Notes: generated by a model not told the origin, from the letters alone. Positions 10,003-19,799 are shown, counted from the first letter of the stretch. The stretch: 35,992 nucleotides of DNA from Prevotellaceae bacterium (GCA_031263185.1 JAISGH010000233.1:1-35992); one strand, 5' to 3'. Translations and numbers: made by a program.

Positions 10003-11025
10003 ATGAAATCTCTTTCAAAAAAATTGCCGCCGCTGCTGCTGGCGTTTTTGCTGCCCCTGACCTCCTTGACGCCGTCGGGCTGCACCGAAAAAGACACGGA
10101 AGTTGCTTTGCTCAAAAACGACTGCCTCAAGCGCAGCGTTGGCCCCAACGTTGTCGGATTAGACATTGAATTTGCCTACGCCATGGCGACGCCCTACGGC
10201 GCAGGGCGTATCGTTTCGGCATGTGTGGAGGCCGACATTGCCGGCGCGCCCCAAACGTGGCTCGAGCACCGCTACTACCACACCGACCGCGAAACGGGCG
10301 CGGACGTGGGCATGACGGTCGGAAATCCTTCGGTGAACGACGGCAACCGCACCACCGTGGAGTTTACAGTTGATACCTGCGCCGCCACGCTGCGCTACTA
10401 CTACCGTATTCCCGAAGAGGCGCGCGGAAAAAGCGTTACCTTTACCTTTTCGGCAACGTCAAGCGCCGGCGAAACGGTTTCGATGAAAATGGGGCCTTAC
10501 GCAATTTCAAAAATGGACATTAAGAAAAATATTTCTGCGAGAAGCGCCGCCCGCTTTCTTTCCATTGAAGATATGGCGGTTTACAGCGCCGCAGACGCCG
10601 CCAAAATACCGGAAAAAATTGACTTGGTATACCTGCGCCCCGATGGTAGTAGCCCGTACTACGACCTTATTGGGCCGGCTTTTGTGTCGCCCGCTGCCGA
10701 CCCGCAGTATCGGCCCGGTGTAACATTGCCTGCAGGAGCGAACAACGACACGAAAATCCGCAAGGAGTACGGCGTACACGACCGCCATTTGGCTACCCTC
10801 GATGGCCCAAATGCCGTATCGTCGGGAGTTTTCATCGACGATGTTGATTTTGAAACAATCAAGCTCGACGATATGCCCGATTATGCGCTCGGTTTGCGGC
10901 AGTATTCCTGCCTGTGGGTAGAAACGCACGACGGACGGTACCGCGCGTTTATTTACGTTTCGGCTCTTAATGGCGAAGGGGTTTCGAGCTGCACAATTCA
11001 CATCAAAAGGTTGAAAATAAAATGA
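10003..11025 (+). CDS. PUL lipoprotein, DUF4466-like
   Basis: Lipobox LTPSGC; N-terminal NDCLKRSVGPNVVGLDIEFAYAMA resembles my memory of DUF4466; stop overlaps the next start (ATGA-type). Confidence 0.7.
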   Translation: MKSLSKKLPPLLLAFLLPLTSLTPSGCTEKDTEVALLKNDCLKRSVGPNVVGLDIEFAYAMATPYGAGRIVSACVEADIAGAPQTWLEHRYYHTDRETGADVGMTVGNPSVNDGNRTTVEFTVDTCAATLRYYYRIPEEARGKSVTFTFSATSSAGETVSMKMGPYAISKMDIKKNISARSAARFLSIEDMAVYSAADAAKIPEKIDLVYLRPDGSSPYYDLIGPAFVSPAADPQYRPGVTLPAGANNDTKIRKEYGVHDRHLATLDGPNAVSSGVFIDDVDFETIKLDDMPDYALGLRQYSCLWVETHDGRYRAFIYVSALNGEGVSSCTIHIKRLKIK

Positions 11026-12110
11026 AAATGACGCACCTGATGGCTATGCTGTCGCTTTTGGCAGGCAGCGCGGTGGCCGCTTGCGCTTCCTCCGCCATGC
11101 ACCCCGATAAGCAGCTCGAATTTGTAAAAACCCAAATCGAAGCGCAGCGCGAGCCGGTGTATTCGGCTTACCTGCAGCTAATCCGCTACGCCGACTCCGC
11201 TCTGAGCAAGCCTCAACATGCGCTTGCCGATTTCGCCGTACCGGGCTTCTACGACAAGCCGCATGAGCACCGCGCCACCTCGCTCGCCATTCAGCAGGAC
11301 GCTTTTGCCGCCTACGCCGCGGCGCTGGCCTACGCGCTTTCGGGCGAAGAAAAGTACGGCGCAAAGGCCGCTTACATCCTCAACGCATGGTCGCGGGTCA
11401 ACAAAAAGTACTCCGAGCACGACGGCGTTCTGGTAATGACTTACTCCGGCGCGGGGCTGATGATTGCCGCCGAGCTGATGAAGGATGCCGCGCTTTGGAG
11501 CGAAAGCGACAAAAACGAATTTCGCAAGTGGGTAGCCGGCGTTTACCAAAAAGCCGCAAACGAAATCCGCGCCACGCCGCACGTCAACAACTGGGCAGAT
11601 TGGGGGCGCTTCGGCTCGCTGCTGGCCGCCTCGTTTTTGGACGACAGCGCCGAGGTTGCCGAAAACGTTCGCCTGATAAAAACAACCCTGTTCGAAAAAA
11701 TTGCGCCCGACAGCAGTCTGCCCGACGAAACCAAACGCGGCGGCAACGGAATTTGGTACACCTACTTTTCGCTTGCCCCAATGACCGCCGCCTGCTGGGT
11801 GGCCTACAACCTGACAGACGAAAATCTGTTTGCGCTCGAGCAAAACGGCGTGTCTATAAAGGCGGCGCTGGATTACCTTGCCTACTACACCGACCACCCC
11901 GCAGCGTGGAGGTGGAGCAGCAACCCCAACACGCCCCGCCAAAAGGAAGAACCCTGGACGTACAACCTGCTCGAAGCAATGTCTGGCCTTTACGGCGACC
12001 AGCGCTACGCCGGGCAGGTAGGCGGCAAGCGCCCGCTCATCTACCCGCGCCACCACTTTGCGTGGACGTTCCCAACGCTGATGCCGCTGAATTTGAACTT
12101 TAGAAAATAA
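11022..12110 (+). CDS. Alginate_lyase-fold (alpha/alpha toroid) polysaccharide lyase candidate
   Basis: 362 aa, signal peptide/lipobox-like N-terminus, AYILNAWS, HVNNWADWG and helical repeats typical of the Alginate_lyase family; translationally coupled to the preceding gene. Confidence 0.75.
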   Translation: MKMTHLMAMLSLLAGSAVAACASSAMHPDKQLEFVKTQIEAQREPVYSAYLQLIRYADSALSKPQHALADFAVPGFYDKPHEHRATSLAIQQDAFAAYAAALAYALSGEEKYGAKAAYILNAWSRVNKKYSEHDGVLVMTYSGAGLMIAAELMKDAALWSESDKNEFRKWVAGVYQKAANEIRATPHVNNWADWGRFGSLLAASFLDDSAEVAENVRLIKTTLFEKIAPDSSLPDETKRGGNGIWYTYFSLAPMTAACWVAYNLTDENLFALEQNGVSIKAALDYLAYYTDHPAAWRWSSNPNTPRQKEEPWTYNLLEAMSGLYGDQRYAGQVGGKRPLIYPRHHFAWTFPTLMPLNLNFRK

Positions 12111-12204
12111 ACGACGTAGCATTTTTTACCGAGCGGCATTGAGCTGCGTCTTGGGCAAAAATTCTGTTACCGAGGAATTTTCGGTAGCTGCATCATCGAA
12201 GAGA

Positions 12205-12272
12205 GTACATTTCAAATTGTCGCTTTTGCTCATTCCTACGGGATTATTTAAAGCGACAATTTGGAATACACC
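12205..12272. repeat. Short palindromic MITE-like element (internally deleted relative of 26290-26484)
   Basis: TACATTTCAAATTGTCGCTTTTGCTCATTCC...TACGGGATTATTTAAAGCGACAATTTGGAATACACC; termini match the 26.3-kb element. Confidence 0.85.
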
Positions 12273-12460
12273 CCAGCGAAGATAATTTTTAGGAGAAAAG
12301 AATAAAAAAAACGATATTTGTAGCAAGTTATTTGAGGAAATGCAGCGCAAACCTCAAAAATGTTCGGTTGCCGTTTTGTTACCTTTATCGCCAAAACTAA
12401 AATTATCTACCTTTTATTCAATTATTTATATTTATAAAATAGCTTCTAAAATAAAAAAAT

Positions 12461-14713
12461 TTGAACATGAAAAAGCTGAAATTACTATTATTTGCCTGTA
12501 CGGCAGCATCGTCCGTTTCCGGACAAAGTTCCCTCCCCGTCTATTTGGACAACACGAAGCCCATTGAGCAGCGCATTGAGGACGCGCTCTCGCGTATGAC
12601 GCTGGAGGAAAAAGTAGCGATGTGCCACGCGCAGTCGAAGTTCAGCAGCGCGGGCGTAGCGCGGCTCGGTATCCCCGAAAACTGGATGAGCGACGGGCCA
12701 CACGGCGTTCGCCCCGAAGTGCTGTGGGACGAATGGAATCAGGCGGGCTGGACAAACGACTCCTGCATCGCTTTTCCCGCGCTGACCTGCCTTGCCGCCA
12801 CGTGGAATCCCGAAATGGCGGCAAGGTACGGAAAGGCAATCGGCGAGGAAGCCCGCTACCGCAACAAAAACGTGCTGCTTGGCCCCGGCGTAAATATCTA
12901 CCGAACGCCGCTTAACGGCCGGAATTTTGAGTATATGGGCGAAGACCCGTTTTTGGCTTCGCAAATAGTTGTGCCTTACGTTCGGGGGGTGCAGAGCAAC
13001 GGCGTGGCCGCTTGCGTGAAGCACTTTGCCCTCAACAACCAGGAAGCATACCGGCACGAGGTGAACGTGGAGGTGAGCGACCGCGCTTTGCACGAAATAT
13101 ATTTGCCGGCTTTCAAAGCCGCCGTTACAGAGGGAAAAGCCTGGGCGATTATGGGCGCTTACAACAAGTACAAAGGGCAGCACGCCTGCCACAATCAATA
13201 CCTTTTGGTTGATGTGCTGCGCAAAATGTGGCATTTCGACGGCGTTGCTGTCTCCGACTGGGGCGGCGTACACGATACGCGCGAGGCCATCTACAACGGG
13301 CTGGATATGGAGTTCGGCTCGTGGACAAACGGGTTGACCTGGGGCGAAAGCAACGCCTACGCAAGCTACTTTCTGGCAACGCCGTACTTGAAGCTGCTGA
13401 AGGAAGGAAAAGCAAGCGAGAAGGAGCTGGACGCAAAAGTGCGCAACATTTTGCGCCTCGCGTTCCGCACCACCATGAACGCCAACCGCCCCTTCGGCTC
13501 CTTCGGAACGCCGGAGCACGCGCTTATCGGACGGCAAGTTGCCCAGGAAGGTATTGTTTTGCTGAAAAATAGCCCTGCTACCCCAAAAAAAGAAGACTTT
13601 GTGCTGCCCATTGATTTCAGCAAAGCAAAAAAAATAGCCGTTATCGGCGAAAATGCCATTAAAGTAATGACCGTTGGAGGCGGAAGCTCTTCGCTGAAAG
13701 CAAAGTACGAGATTTCGCCGTTGGAAGGAATTAAAAAATATGCGGGCAACCGCGCCGAAGTGGTTTTTGCCCGCGGCTACGTAAATGATTTCTTGAGCAA
13801 AGAAGGCGGTATGAAGCACGACGGCATGGTAATCAACGACGTAGTTGACACGCGCCCGGCAGAAGAAATCACAGCCGAAGCTGTTGCTGCGGCTAAAAAT
13901 GCCGACGTGGTCATTTTCATTGGCGGGCTGAACAAATACGACGGTCAGGACTGCGAAGGCGGCGACCGCAAAGGGTTGGAGCTACCCTACGGGCAGGATA
14001 AAGTGATTGCAGCGCTGGCAAAGGCAAACAAAAATTTGGCGGTGGTAATTATTTCGGGCAATGCGGTGGCAATGCCTTGGGTAAATGACGCTCCCGCCGT
14101 TGTGCAGGCATGGTACAACGGCTCGGAAGCCGGCAATGCGCTCGCCGCCATTCTCACAGGCGAAGCAAACCCGTCGGGTAAGCTGCCGTTCAGCTTCCCC
14201 GTAGAGCTCAAAAACAACGGTGCACACGCTTTGGGGCAGTACCCGGGCGACAGCGCACCCGCCGGCTACCTGAACGAAAAATACAGCGAAGATATTTTTG
14301 TGGGCTACCGCTGGCTCGACAAGCAAAAAATAAAACCGTTGTTCCCCTTCGGGCACGGGCTGAGCTACACGAATTTTGAGTACAAAAACCTGAAAATTAC
14401 GGACAACGGCGAAACGGTCAGCGTAAACTTCGATTTGACAAACACCGGCAAGCGCGAAGGCAGCGAAGCGTCGCAGGTTTACGTTGCCTTGCCCGAAATG
14501 AAAATCGCAATGCCGGTAAAGCAGCTGAAAGGATTTGCCAAAACCCGCCTTTCGGCAGGCGAAACCCGCACGGTAGAAATCGCCATCCCCAAATCGCAGC
14601 TAAGCTATTGGGACGAAAGCAAAAACAATTTTGTAACCCCAACCGGAACATTTGAATTTCTCGCAGGAGCTTCGTCGGCAGACTTGCGGCTGAAAGGAAA
14701 ATTGAAATTCTGA
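12461..14713 (+). CDS. Glycoside hydrolase family 3 (beta-glucosidase-like)
   Basis: N-terminal domain, KHFALNNQE, nucleophile motif GVAVSDWGGVHD, GH3_C domain and FnIII-like C-terminus. Confidence 0.95.
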   Translation: MNMKKLKLLLFACTAASSVSGQSSLPVYLDNTKPIEQRIEDALSRMTLEEKVAMCHAQSKFSSAGVARLGIPENWMSDGPHGVRPEVLWDEWNQAGWTNDSCIAFPALTCLAATWNPEMAARYGKAIGEEARYRNKNVLLGPGVNIYRTPLNGRNFEYMGEDPFLASQIVVPYVRGVQSNGVAACVKHFALNNQEAYRHEVNVEVSDRALHEIYLPAFKAAVTEGKAWAIMGAYNKYKGQHACHNQYLLVDVLRKMWHFDGVAVSDWGGVHDTREAIYNGLDMEFGSWTNGLTWGESNAYASYFLATPYLKLLKEGKASEKELDAKVRNILRLAFRTTMNANRPFGSFGTPEHALIGRQVAQEGIVLLKNSPATPKKEDFVLPIDFSKAKKIAVIGENAIKVMTVGGGSSSLKAKYEISPLEGIKKYAGNRAEVVFARGYVNDFLSKEGGMKHDGMVINDVVDTRPAEEITAEAVAAAKNADVVIFIGGLNKYDGQDCEGGDRKGLELPYGQDKVIAALAKANKNLAVVIISGNAVAMPWVNDAPAVVQAWYNGSEAGNALAAILTGEANPSGKLPFSFPVELKNNGAHALGQYPGDSAPAGYLNEKYSEDIFVGYRWLDKQKIKPLFPFGHGLSYTNFEYKNLKITDNGETVSVNFDLTNTGKREGSEASQVYVALPEMKIAMPVKQLKGFAKTRLSAGETRTVEIAIPKSQLSYWDESKNNFVTPTGTFEFLAGASSADLRLKGKLKF

Positions 14714-14762
14714 AAAATCCAGCTATTGAATGTAAGCTCTATTAGCTATTCGGCGAACTTAT

Positions 14763-15554
14763 TCAGCGCTTCTCTCCTTCCAGCTCTTTGAAGTATCGGT
14801 ATGTGTTTACCGTCAGCTCGCCGGCAGCGGCGTCGTCGCAAATAATCATGCCGTGCGGGTGAATTTGGAGCGCGCTGATAGTCCACTTCTGACAGTACGC
14901 GCCCTCCACGCCGTGCTTCACCGCCTGCGCCTTGCTGCTGCCGGTGGCGAGGATGAGCACCTCCCGCGCTGCAAGTATGGTGCCTATGCCCACCGTCAGC
15001 GCGCTGCGGGGCACTGCGTTGATGTCGTTGTTGAAGAAGCGCGAGTTGGCCGCCAGCGTGTCGCAGGTGAGCGTTTTGATGCGGGTGAGCGAGGTGAGCG
15101 ACGAGAACGGCTCGTTGAACGCAATATGCCCATCGTTGCCCACGCCGCCCAAGAACAGGTCAATGCCGCCGTAGCCGGCTATCTTGGCCTCATAGCTGCG
15201 GCACTCCTCCTCCAAATCGTTGGCGTTGCCGTTGAGTATGTTCACATTTTCCGGCGGAATATCAACGTGCTTAAAGAGGTTGCTCCACATGAAAGAATAG
15301 TAACTTTCGGGATGATTTTGCGGCAACCCCACGTACTCGTCCATGTTGAACGTTACCACATTTTTGAACGATACCTGCCCCTGCTTGTGCGCCTTTATCA
15401 GCTCCCTGTACGTCTCCAGCGGAGTTGACCCCGTTGGCAGCCCCAGCACAAAGGGGTTGTCCGACTTTTTGCCATGCCTGTTGACGCTTGCTATGATGTA
15501 CGCCGCCGCGCGCTGCGCCACAACGGACGGGTCTTTTTCTATAGTTAATCGCAT
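14763..15554 (-). CDS. nagB: Glucosamine-6-phosphate deaminase
   Basis: [41 protein letters not shown]: canonical NagB motifs. Confidence 0.96.
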   Translation of the reverse strand: MRLTIEKDPSVVAQRAAAYIIASVNRHGKKSDNPFVLGLPTGSTPLETYRELIKAHKQGQVSFKNVVTFNMDEYVGLPQNHPESYYSFMWSNLFKHVDIPPENVNILNGNANDLEEECRSYEAKIAGYGGIDLFLGGVGNDGHIAFNEPFSSLTSLTRIKTLTCDTLAANSRFFNNDINAVPRSALTVGIGTILAAREVLILATGSSKAQAVKHGVEGAYCQKWTISALQIHPHGMIICDDAAAGELTVNTYRYFKELEGEKR

Positions 15555-15595
15555 AATGTAAAAAAAAAATTTTCTTTGATAAATATTAGAGTTTA

Positions 15596-15706
15596 GAGTT
15601 TATATTCAATAGTTGGTTATTGTGCCAAAAATGATTTTGCTGCAACGGTGATGGACGCTTGCGCCGTCCCGCAGGGACGGCGCAAGCGTTTATTGAATAT
15701 AAGTTC
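15596..15706. repeat. Palindromic MITE-like element with perfect 15-bp core arms
   Basis: Core CGCTTGCGCCGTCCC-GCA-GGGACGGCGCAAGCG (15656-15688), outer arms TTATATTCAATA/TATTGAATATAA; left 75 bp recur at 28201-28275. Confidence 0.85.
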
Positions 15707-15772
15707 TATTCTTTATCTGCGAAAATCCGTCTAATCTGCGTCACCTGTGTGCTTTTGAGGCAGCGCTATCCC

Positions 15773-17716
15773 TCAAATCTCAATTCGTACAAACACCTCT
15801 ATTGCCTGATACTCTGCCATGCCCAGCTTGTCGTACAGGTGCGCAGTGTTTTGCGTTCTGTCTTCGGCGCGCTGCCAGAACTCTCTGGTGTCGCTGCCGG
15901 GGAATGGCACGATGTCCTTTTGCGAGAGGTGTCGGTAGATGGCATGTCGCTTTTTCACCATTTCTTCGGGGCTAAGCGGCACGGCCATGTCCACCACGCC
16001 CAAGTCCCACTCCTGCCACGCGCCGCGGTACAGCCACATTTGCACATCCTTTGCCCACTCCTCGCGCTTTACCGCCTGCATGGCCGCCAGCACCGCCTCA
16101 ATGCAGATGCGGTGGGTGCCGTGCGGGTCGGAGAGGTCGCCGGCAGCGTAGATTTGGTGAGGCTTTAGCTCGTTGAGCAGGCGCACCACGATGTCGATGT
16201 CCTCCTGCTGCAGCACTCCTTTTTTTATGCCTCCCGTTTCGTAGAACGGCAGGTTGAGGAAGTGCGCGTGTGTCTCCTCGTTCAGCCCAAACAGGCGCGA
16301 TGCCGCCTTTGCCTCGGCGCGACGTATGGCGGCCTTAATGTCGCGCAGCTCGCGAGGCTCCGGCTCTCCCGCCTTTTTGTCGGCGATAATTTTTTTCACC
16401 TGCTCAAACTTGTTGTCCAGCTTCAGCTCGCGGGCGGTATCCATAATCTGCAAAACAACATCATCGTGCACGGCAAAGTTCCCTGAGGTTTGGTAGGCTA
16501 CGTGCACATCGTGCCCCTGGTCAACGAGGCGCAAAAACGTGCCGCCCATTGATATTACATCGTCGTCGGGGTGGGGCGAGAAGATGAGCACTCGCTTGGG
16601 GAACGGCGCCGAGCGAACGGGTCGCGTTACGTCGTCGGCGTTGGGCTTTCCGCCCGGCCAGCCCGTAATGGTATGCTGCAAATCGTTGAATATGCCAATG
16701 TTTATCATATCGTAAGGTCCGGCGCTTTCGAGCAGCGGCCCCAGCGAATTTTCGATGTAGTCCTGATAAGTCAGCTTGAGGATTGGCTTTTTCGCCTCTC
16801 CGCAGAGCCACACTACGGCTTTTCGGGTAAACTTTTTTGTCCATTCGCAGGGGCCTACCAGCCATGGTGTTTGCTCGCGGGTGAGCTGCTCTGCGGCGGT
16901 TTCGTCAACCACCATCTCAATGTTGGGGTGGTTTTGCAGCAGCGAGGCGGGCAGCTGGTCTGTAACCTCGCCCTCTACCACCTTGCGCACTATGGAGGCT
17001 TTGCTCTCGCCCCATGCAAGCAGGAAAATGCGCCGGGCGTTCATAATTGTCCCCATGCCCATGGTTATAGCCAAAGCCGGAATGCTGCTGTAGCTGTGGA
17101 ACAGAGGCTGCAGCGATTCCCGCGTGGCGTGGTTGAGCTGCACCAGCCGCGTGCGCGACTTTGCGTAGGAGCCGGGTTCGTTAAACCCTATTTGCCCCTG
17201 CTCGCCCATGCCCATTATCATCAGGTCAATTTTGTGAATGTTGCTTTCAAACTGCTTGCAGTACTCCGACACCGTTTCAATCGGCGTTGTTCCGTCAAAG
17301 ATGTGGATGTTTTCGGGGCGGACGTTGACGTGGCTCAAAAAATCTTCGTGTATGCGGTAGTTCCGGCTTTGCTGCTCTGTTGCCTTGATGGGGTAGAGCT
17401 CGTCCAAGCTGTAGACCACTACATTTTCAAAGGACACCTCGCCTTTTTGGTAGCGCTTTACCAGCTCGCGGTACAGGCCTATTGGAGTGCGCCCCGTGCT
17501 CAGGCCAAGCACAAAGGGAGCGGGTTTGTCTTTGCCTTTTTCTTTGTCGCTATGGCTGTTAATCGTGCTTACAATGGCGTTGGAGAGGTACTGTACGCCG
17601 TCGTACTCGCTTTCGTAGATGCCGGTGCGTATTTTTTCGTATCGCTGCAAAATGTCGCTCGGCGTAGCGTCGGATATCAATCCGCCCTCCTTTGGCAGCT
17701 TATATCGTGTGTACAT
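15773..17716 (-). CDS. NagB-like domain fused to PIG-L/LmbE-type deacetylase
   Basis: N-terminal half NagB-like (GLSTGRTPIGLYREL, YSLDELYP, GEQGQIGFNEP); C-terminal half with FSPHPDDDVISMGG and DPHGTHR zinc-site motifs. Confidence 0.9.
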   Translation of the reverse strand: MYTRYKLPKEGGLISDATPSDILQRYEKIRTGIYESEYDGVQYLSNAIVSTINSHSDKEKGKDKPAPFVLGLSTGRTPIGLYRELVKRYQKGEVSFENVVVYSLDELYPIKATEQQSRNYRIHEDFLSHVNVRPENIHIFDGTTPIETVSEYCKQFESNIHKIDLMIMGMGEQGQIGFNEPGSYAKSRTRLVQLNHATRESLQPLFHSYSSIPALAITMGMGTIMNARRIFLLAWGESKASIVRKVVEGEVTDQLPASLLQNHPNIEMVVDETAAEQLTREQTPWLVGPCEWTKKFTRKAVVWLCGEAKKPILKLTYQDYIENSLGPLLESAGPYDMINIGIFNDLQHTITGWPGGKPNADDVTRPVRSAPFPKRVLIFSPHPDDDVISMGGTFLRLVDQGHDVHVAYQTSGNFAVHDDVVLQIMDTARELKLDNKFEQVKKIIADKKAGEPEPRELRDIKAAIRRAEAKAASRLFGLNEETHAHFLNLPFYETGGIKKGVLQQEDIDIVVRLLNELKPHQIYAAGDLSDPHGTHRICIEAVLAAMQAVKREEWAKDVQMWLYRGAWQEWDLGVVDMAVPLSPEEMVKKRHAIYRHLSQKDIVPFPGSDTREFWQRAEDRTQNTAHLYDKLGMAEYQAIEVFVRIEI

Positions 17717-17743
17717 AATATTATTTTTTTTTGGTTATAATCA

Positions 17744-17785
17744 TTTTTAGTTTTTAGTTCTTAGTTTTTAGTTTTTAGTTTTTAG
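17744..17785. repeat. Heptanucleotide array (TTTTTAG/TTCTTAG, 6 units)
   Basis: TTTTTAG TTTTTAG TTCTTAG TTTTTAG TTTTTAG TTTTTAG read directly, 28 nt upstream of the 17716 start (- strand). Confidence 0.95.
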
Positions 17786-17889
17786 TTCTTCTAAGCGGTT
17801 ACAAAAGTAAGTAAAAGAAATTACAAAGCAAACTTACGCTAACAAATAAATTACGGCAACCCAATCGGGGTGCACTGCAAGCGGGCTTG

Positions 17890-19101
17890 CTAATTTTGCC
17901 CTATTCCGAAAAATGTATTATTATTTAGCTTATAGTCCAGCATGAACGCAACATTTCCGAGCAATGGAGCGTGAGTGCCCATGGTGGAGGTGGTAATTTT
18001 GCAGCTTTTCAGTAGCTGCGGCAGCGCATACCGATTCAGGTGCTGCTGAATGGGGAAGAGCAGGTACTGCCCGGCGGCCGTGAGCTCTCCCCCCAAGATA
18101 ATCATTTCGGGGTTGAGCAGGTGCAGCATGATGGTAATGATCTTGCTCAGGTGCCCCGAAAGCTGCGAAAACAGGTTGATGGTGAAGGTGTCGCCGCTAT
18201 GCAGCGCCTGCAAAATATGCTGCAGGGTGAGGTAATTTCCGTTTTTGAGGTAGGTGCTTAGCACCGTTCCGGCACCCCCTTGTATGCCTTCCATTATCTT
18301 GGCAACAAGGGCCGACTCCGAAATTTCCGTTTCCAGGCAGCCTGTTTTTCCGCAGTAGCACTGCTTGTTGTTGTCAACAATGGGGATGTGGCCTATTTCT
18401 CCCACCATGCCGTCAAGCCCCATGTAGAGCTTTCCGTTCAGTATCATTCCCATTCCAATGCCGGTGCTGCCTATGTAGAGGTACAGCATATTTTCCACTC
18501 CCCTACCCAATCCTATGGTATGCTCTGCCAGCGTCATGGCATCCATGTCGTGCTGCACCAGCACGGGGTAGGGAAACATTTTTGAAAAAATTTCGGAAAC
18601 GGGGCGGTTAATGTTGCCAAAGTAGTTGTAGTTAATGCCCGAATTTTTGTCGGTTAGCCCGGGTATGGCAATGCTTATCCCCATAATCTGCTTGCGGTTG
18701 ACTTTGCTGTCGTTGATAATTTTGCGTACGCTTCGCTGCAATATTTTGAGCATTTCGTTGGGGGTGGTAATGCCAATGTTTACGGAGGTTACAAGGGTTA
18801 TGAGCTCATTGTGCAGGTTGGCTATGGCTACGCGCATGGTAAACCGCTCCACGCATACCACAATGCAGTAGGCGTAGTTGGCGTTGAGCGCGTAAGAGTA
18901 GGCGCAGCGCCCTCCGTTGGAGGCGGCTTTGCCTTTTACCACCAGCACCTGCTGGTACACCAACTCCTCCACTACCTTGCACAGCGTGGGGATGGTATAG
19001 TTGACGAGCTTGCGCAGCATGGGTATGGTTAGCTGCCCATGGTTGTACAAATGGCGAATGATGTCATTTTTAAGGGATTGAGGTTTGGATTGCATACGCA
19101 T
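17890..19101 (-). CDS. ROK family transcriptional regulator/sugar kinase (NagC-like)
   Basis: N-terminal wHTH, GISIAIPGLTD, EIGHIPI..., CYCGKTGCLETEIS (ROK zinc motif). Confidence 0.92.
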   Translation of the reverse strand: MRMQSKPQSLKNDIIRHLYNHGQLTIPMLRKLVNYTIPTLCKVVEELVYQQVLVVKGKAASNGGRCAYSYALNANYAYCIVVCVERFTMRVAIANLHNELITLVTSVNIGITTPNEMLKILQRSVRKIINDSKVNRKQIMGISIAIPGLTDKNSGINYNYFGNINRPVSEIFSKMFPYPVLVQHDMDAMTLAEHTIGLGRGVENMLYLYIGSTGIGMGMILNGKLYMGLDGMVGEIGHIPIVDNNKQCYCGKTGCLETEISESALVAKIMEGIQGGAGTVLSTYLKNGNYLTLQHILQALHSGDTFTINLFSQLSGHLSKIITIMLHLLNPEMIILGGELTAAGQYLLFPIQQHLNRYALPQLLKSCKITTSTMGTHAPLLGNVAFMLDYKLNNNTFFGIGQN

Positions 19102-19211
19102 AGAAAGTAAAGATTATTTATGTTGAACTTGTAAAAAAATTTACGGTTTAATTCTGTTATACTCCACATTATAAAAATATATTGCGAATGAGGACAGCTC
19201 AAAAGAGCCGC

Positions 19212-19748
19212 TCAATACTTGTCAACACTATAAATATCAGATAATTCTTTTCTTACTTTCTTCCTTAAATCCCCCGCCCTGTATCCGACGGTAATAAGCA
19301 AAGGCACTCTTTTTGACGACGGAACACCCAGCAGCTTCTTTACTTTTTTCTCGTTAAACCACCCTACCATGCACGTTCCAAGACCGAGATTGCTGGCTTT
19401 CAGGCAAAAATGGTAGGCTACTATGCCTACGTCTATCAATGTATATTCTTTTCCCTGCAAAACGCTTCCGATTTTCGAAGTAAAATTCGGCTTTTCAAGT
19501 ACCAACGCAACAACAGCAGGGGCATCGGCGCAAAATTTGTTGAGCCACATGCTTACGGCGCAGCCGCATACCTGCGTTTTAAGCGCGCTATCTCTGACAA
19601 TAATAAATTTCCATGGTTGGGCGTTACACGCCGAGGGAGCCTGCCCTGCAGAAATGATACATTCCATCAACTTTTCTTCTTCGACTGCTCTGCTTGCGTC
19701 GTACTTGCGGTCGCTTTGCCTCTCAAGAATCAGCTCGTCAAAATTCAT
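19212..19748 (-). CDS. Nitroreductase family protein
   Basis: RQSDRKYDASRAVEEEKL...APSACNAQPWKFIIVRD, GLGTCMVGWF...LLITVGY. Confidence 0.92.
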   Translation of the reverse strand: MNFDELILERQSDRKYDASRAVEEEKLMECIISAGQAPSACNAQPWKFIIVRDSALKTQVCGCAVSMWLNKFCADAPAVVALVLEKPNFTSKIGSVLQGKEYTLIDVGIVAYHFCLKASNLGLGTCMVGWFNEKKVKKLLGVPSSKRVPLLITVGYRAGDLRKKVRKELSDIYSVDKY

Positions 19749-19799
19749 GTGCGATTGTGATTGTGATCAAATTAATAATGCATGTACCGGCAGCAAACC

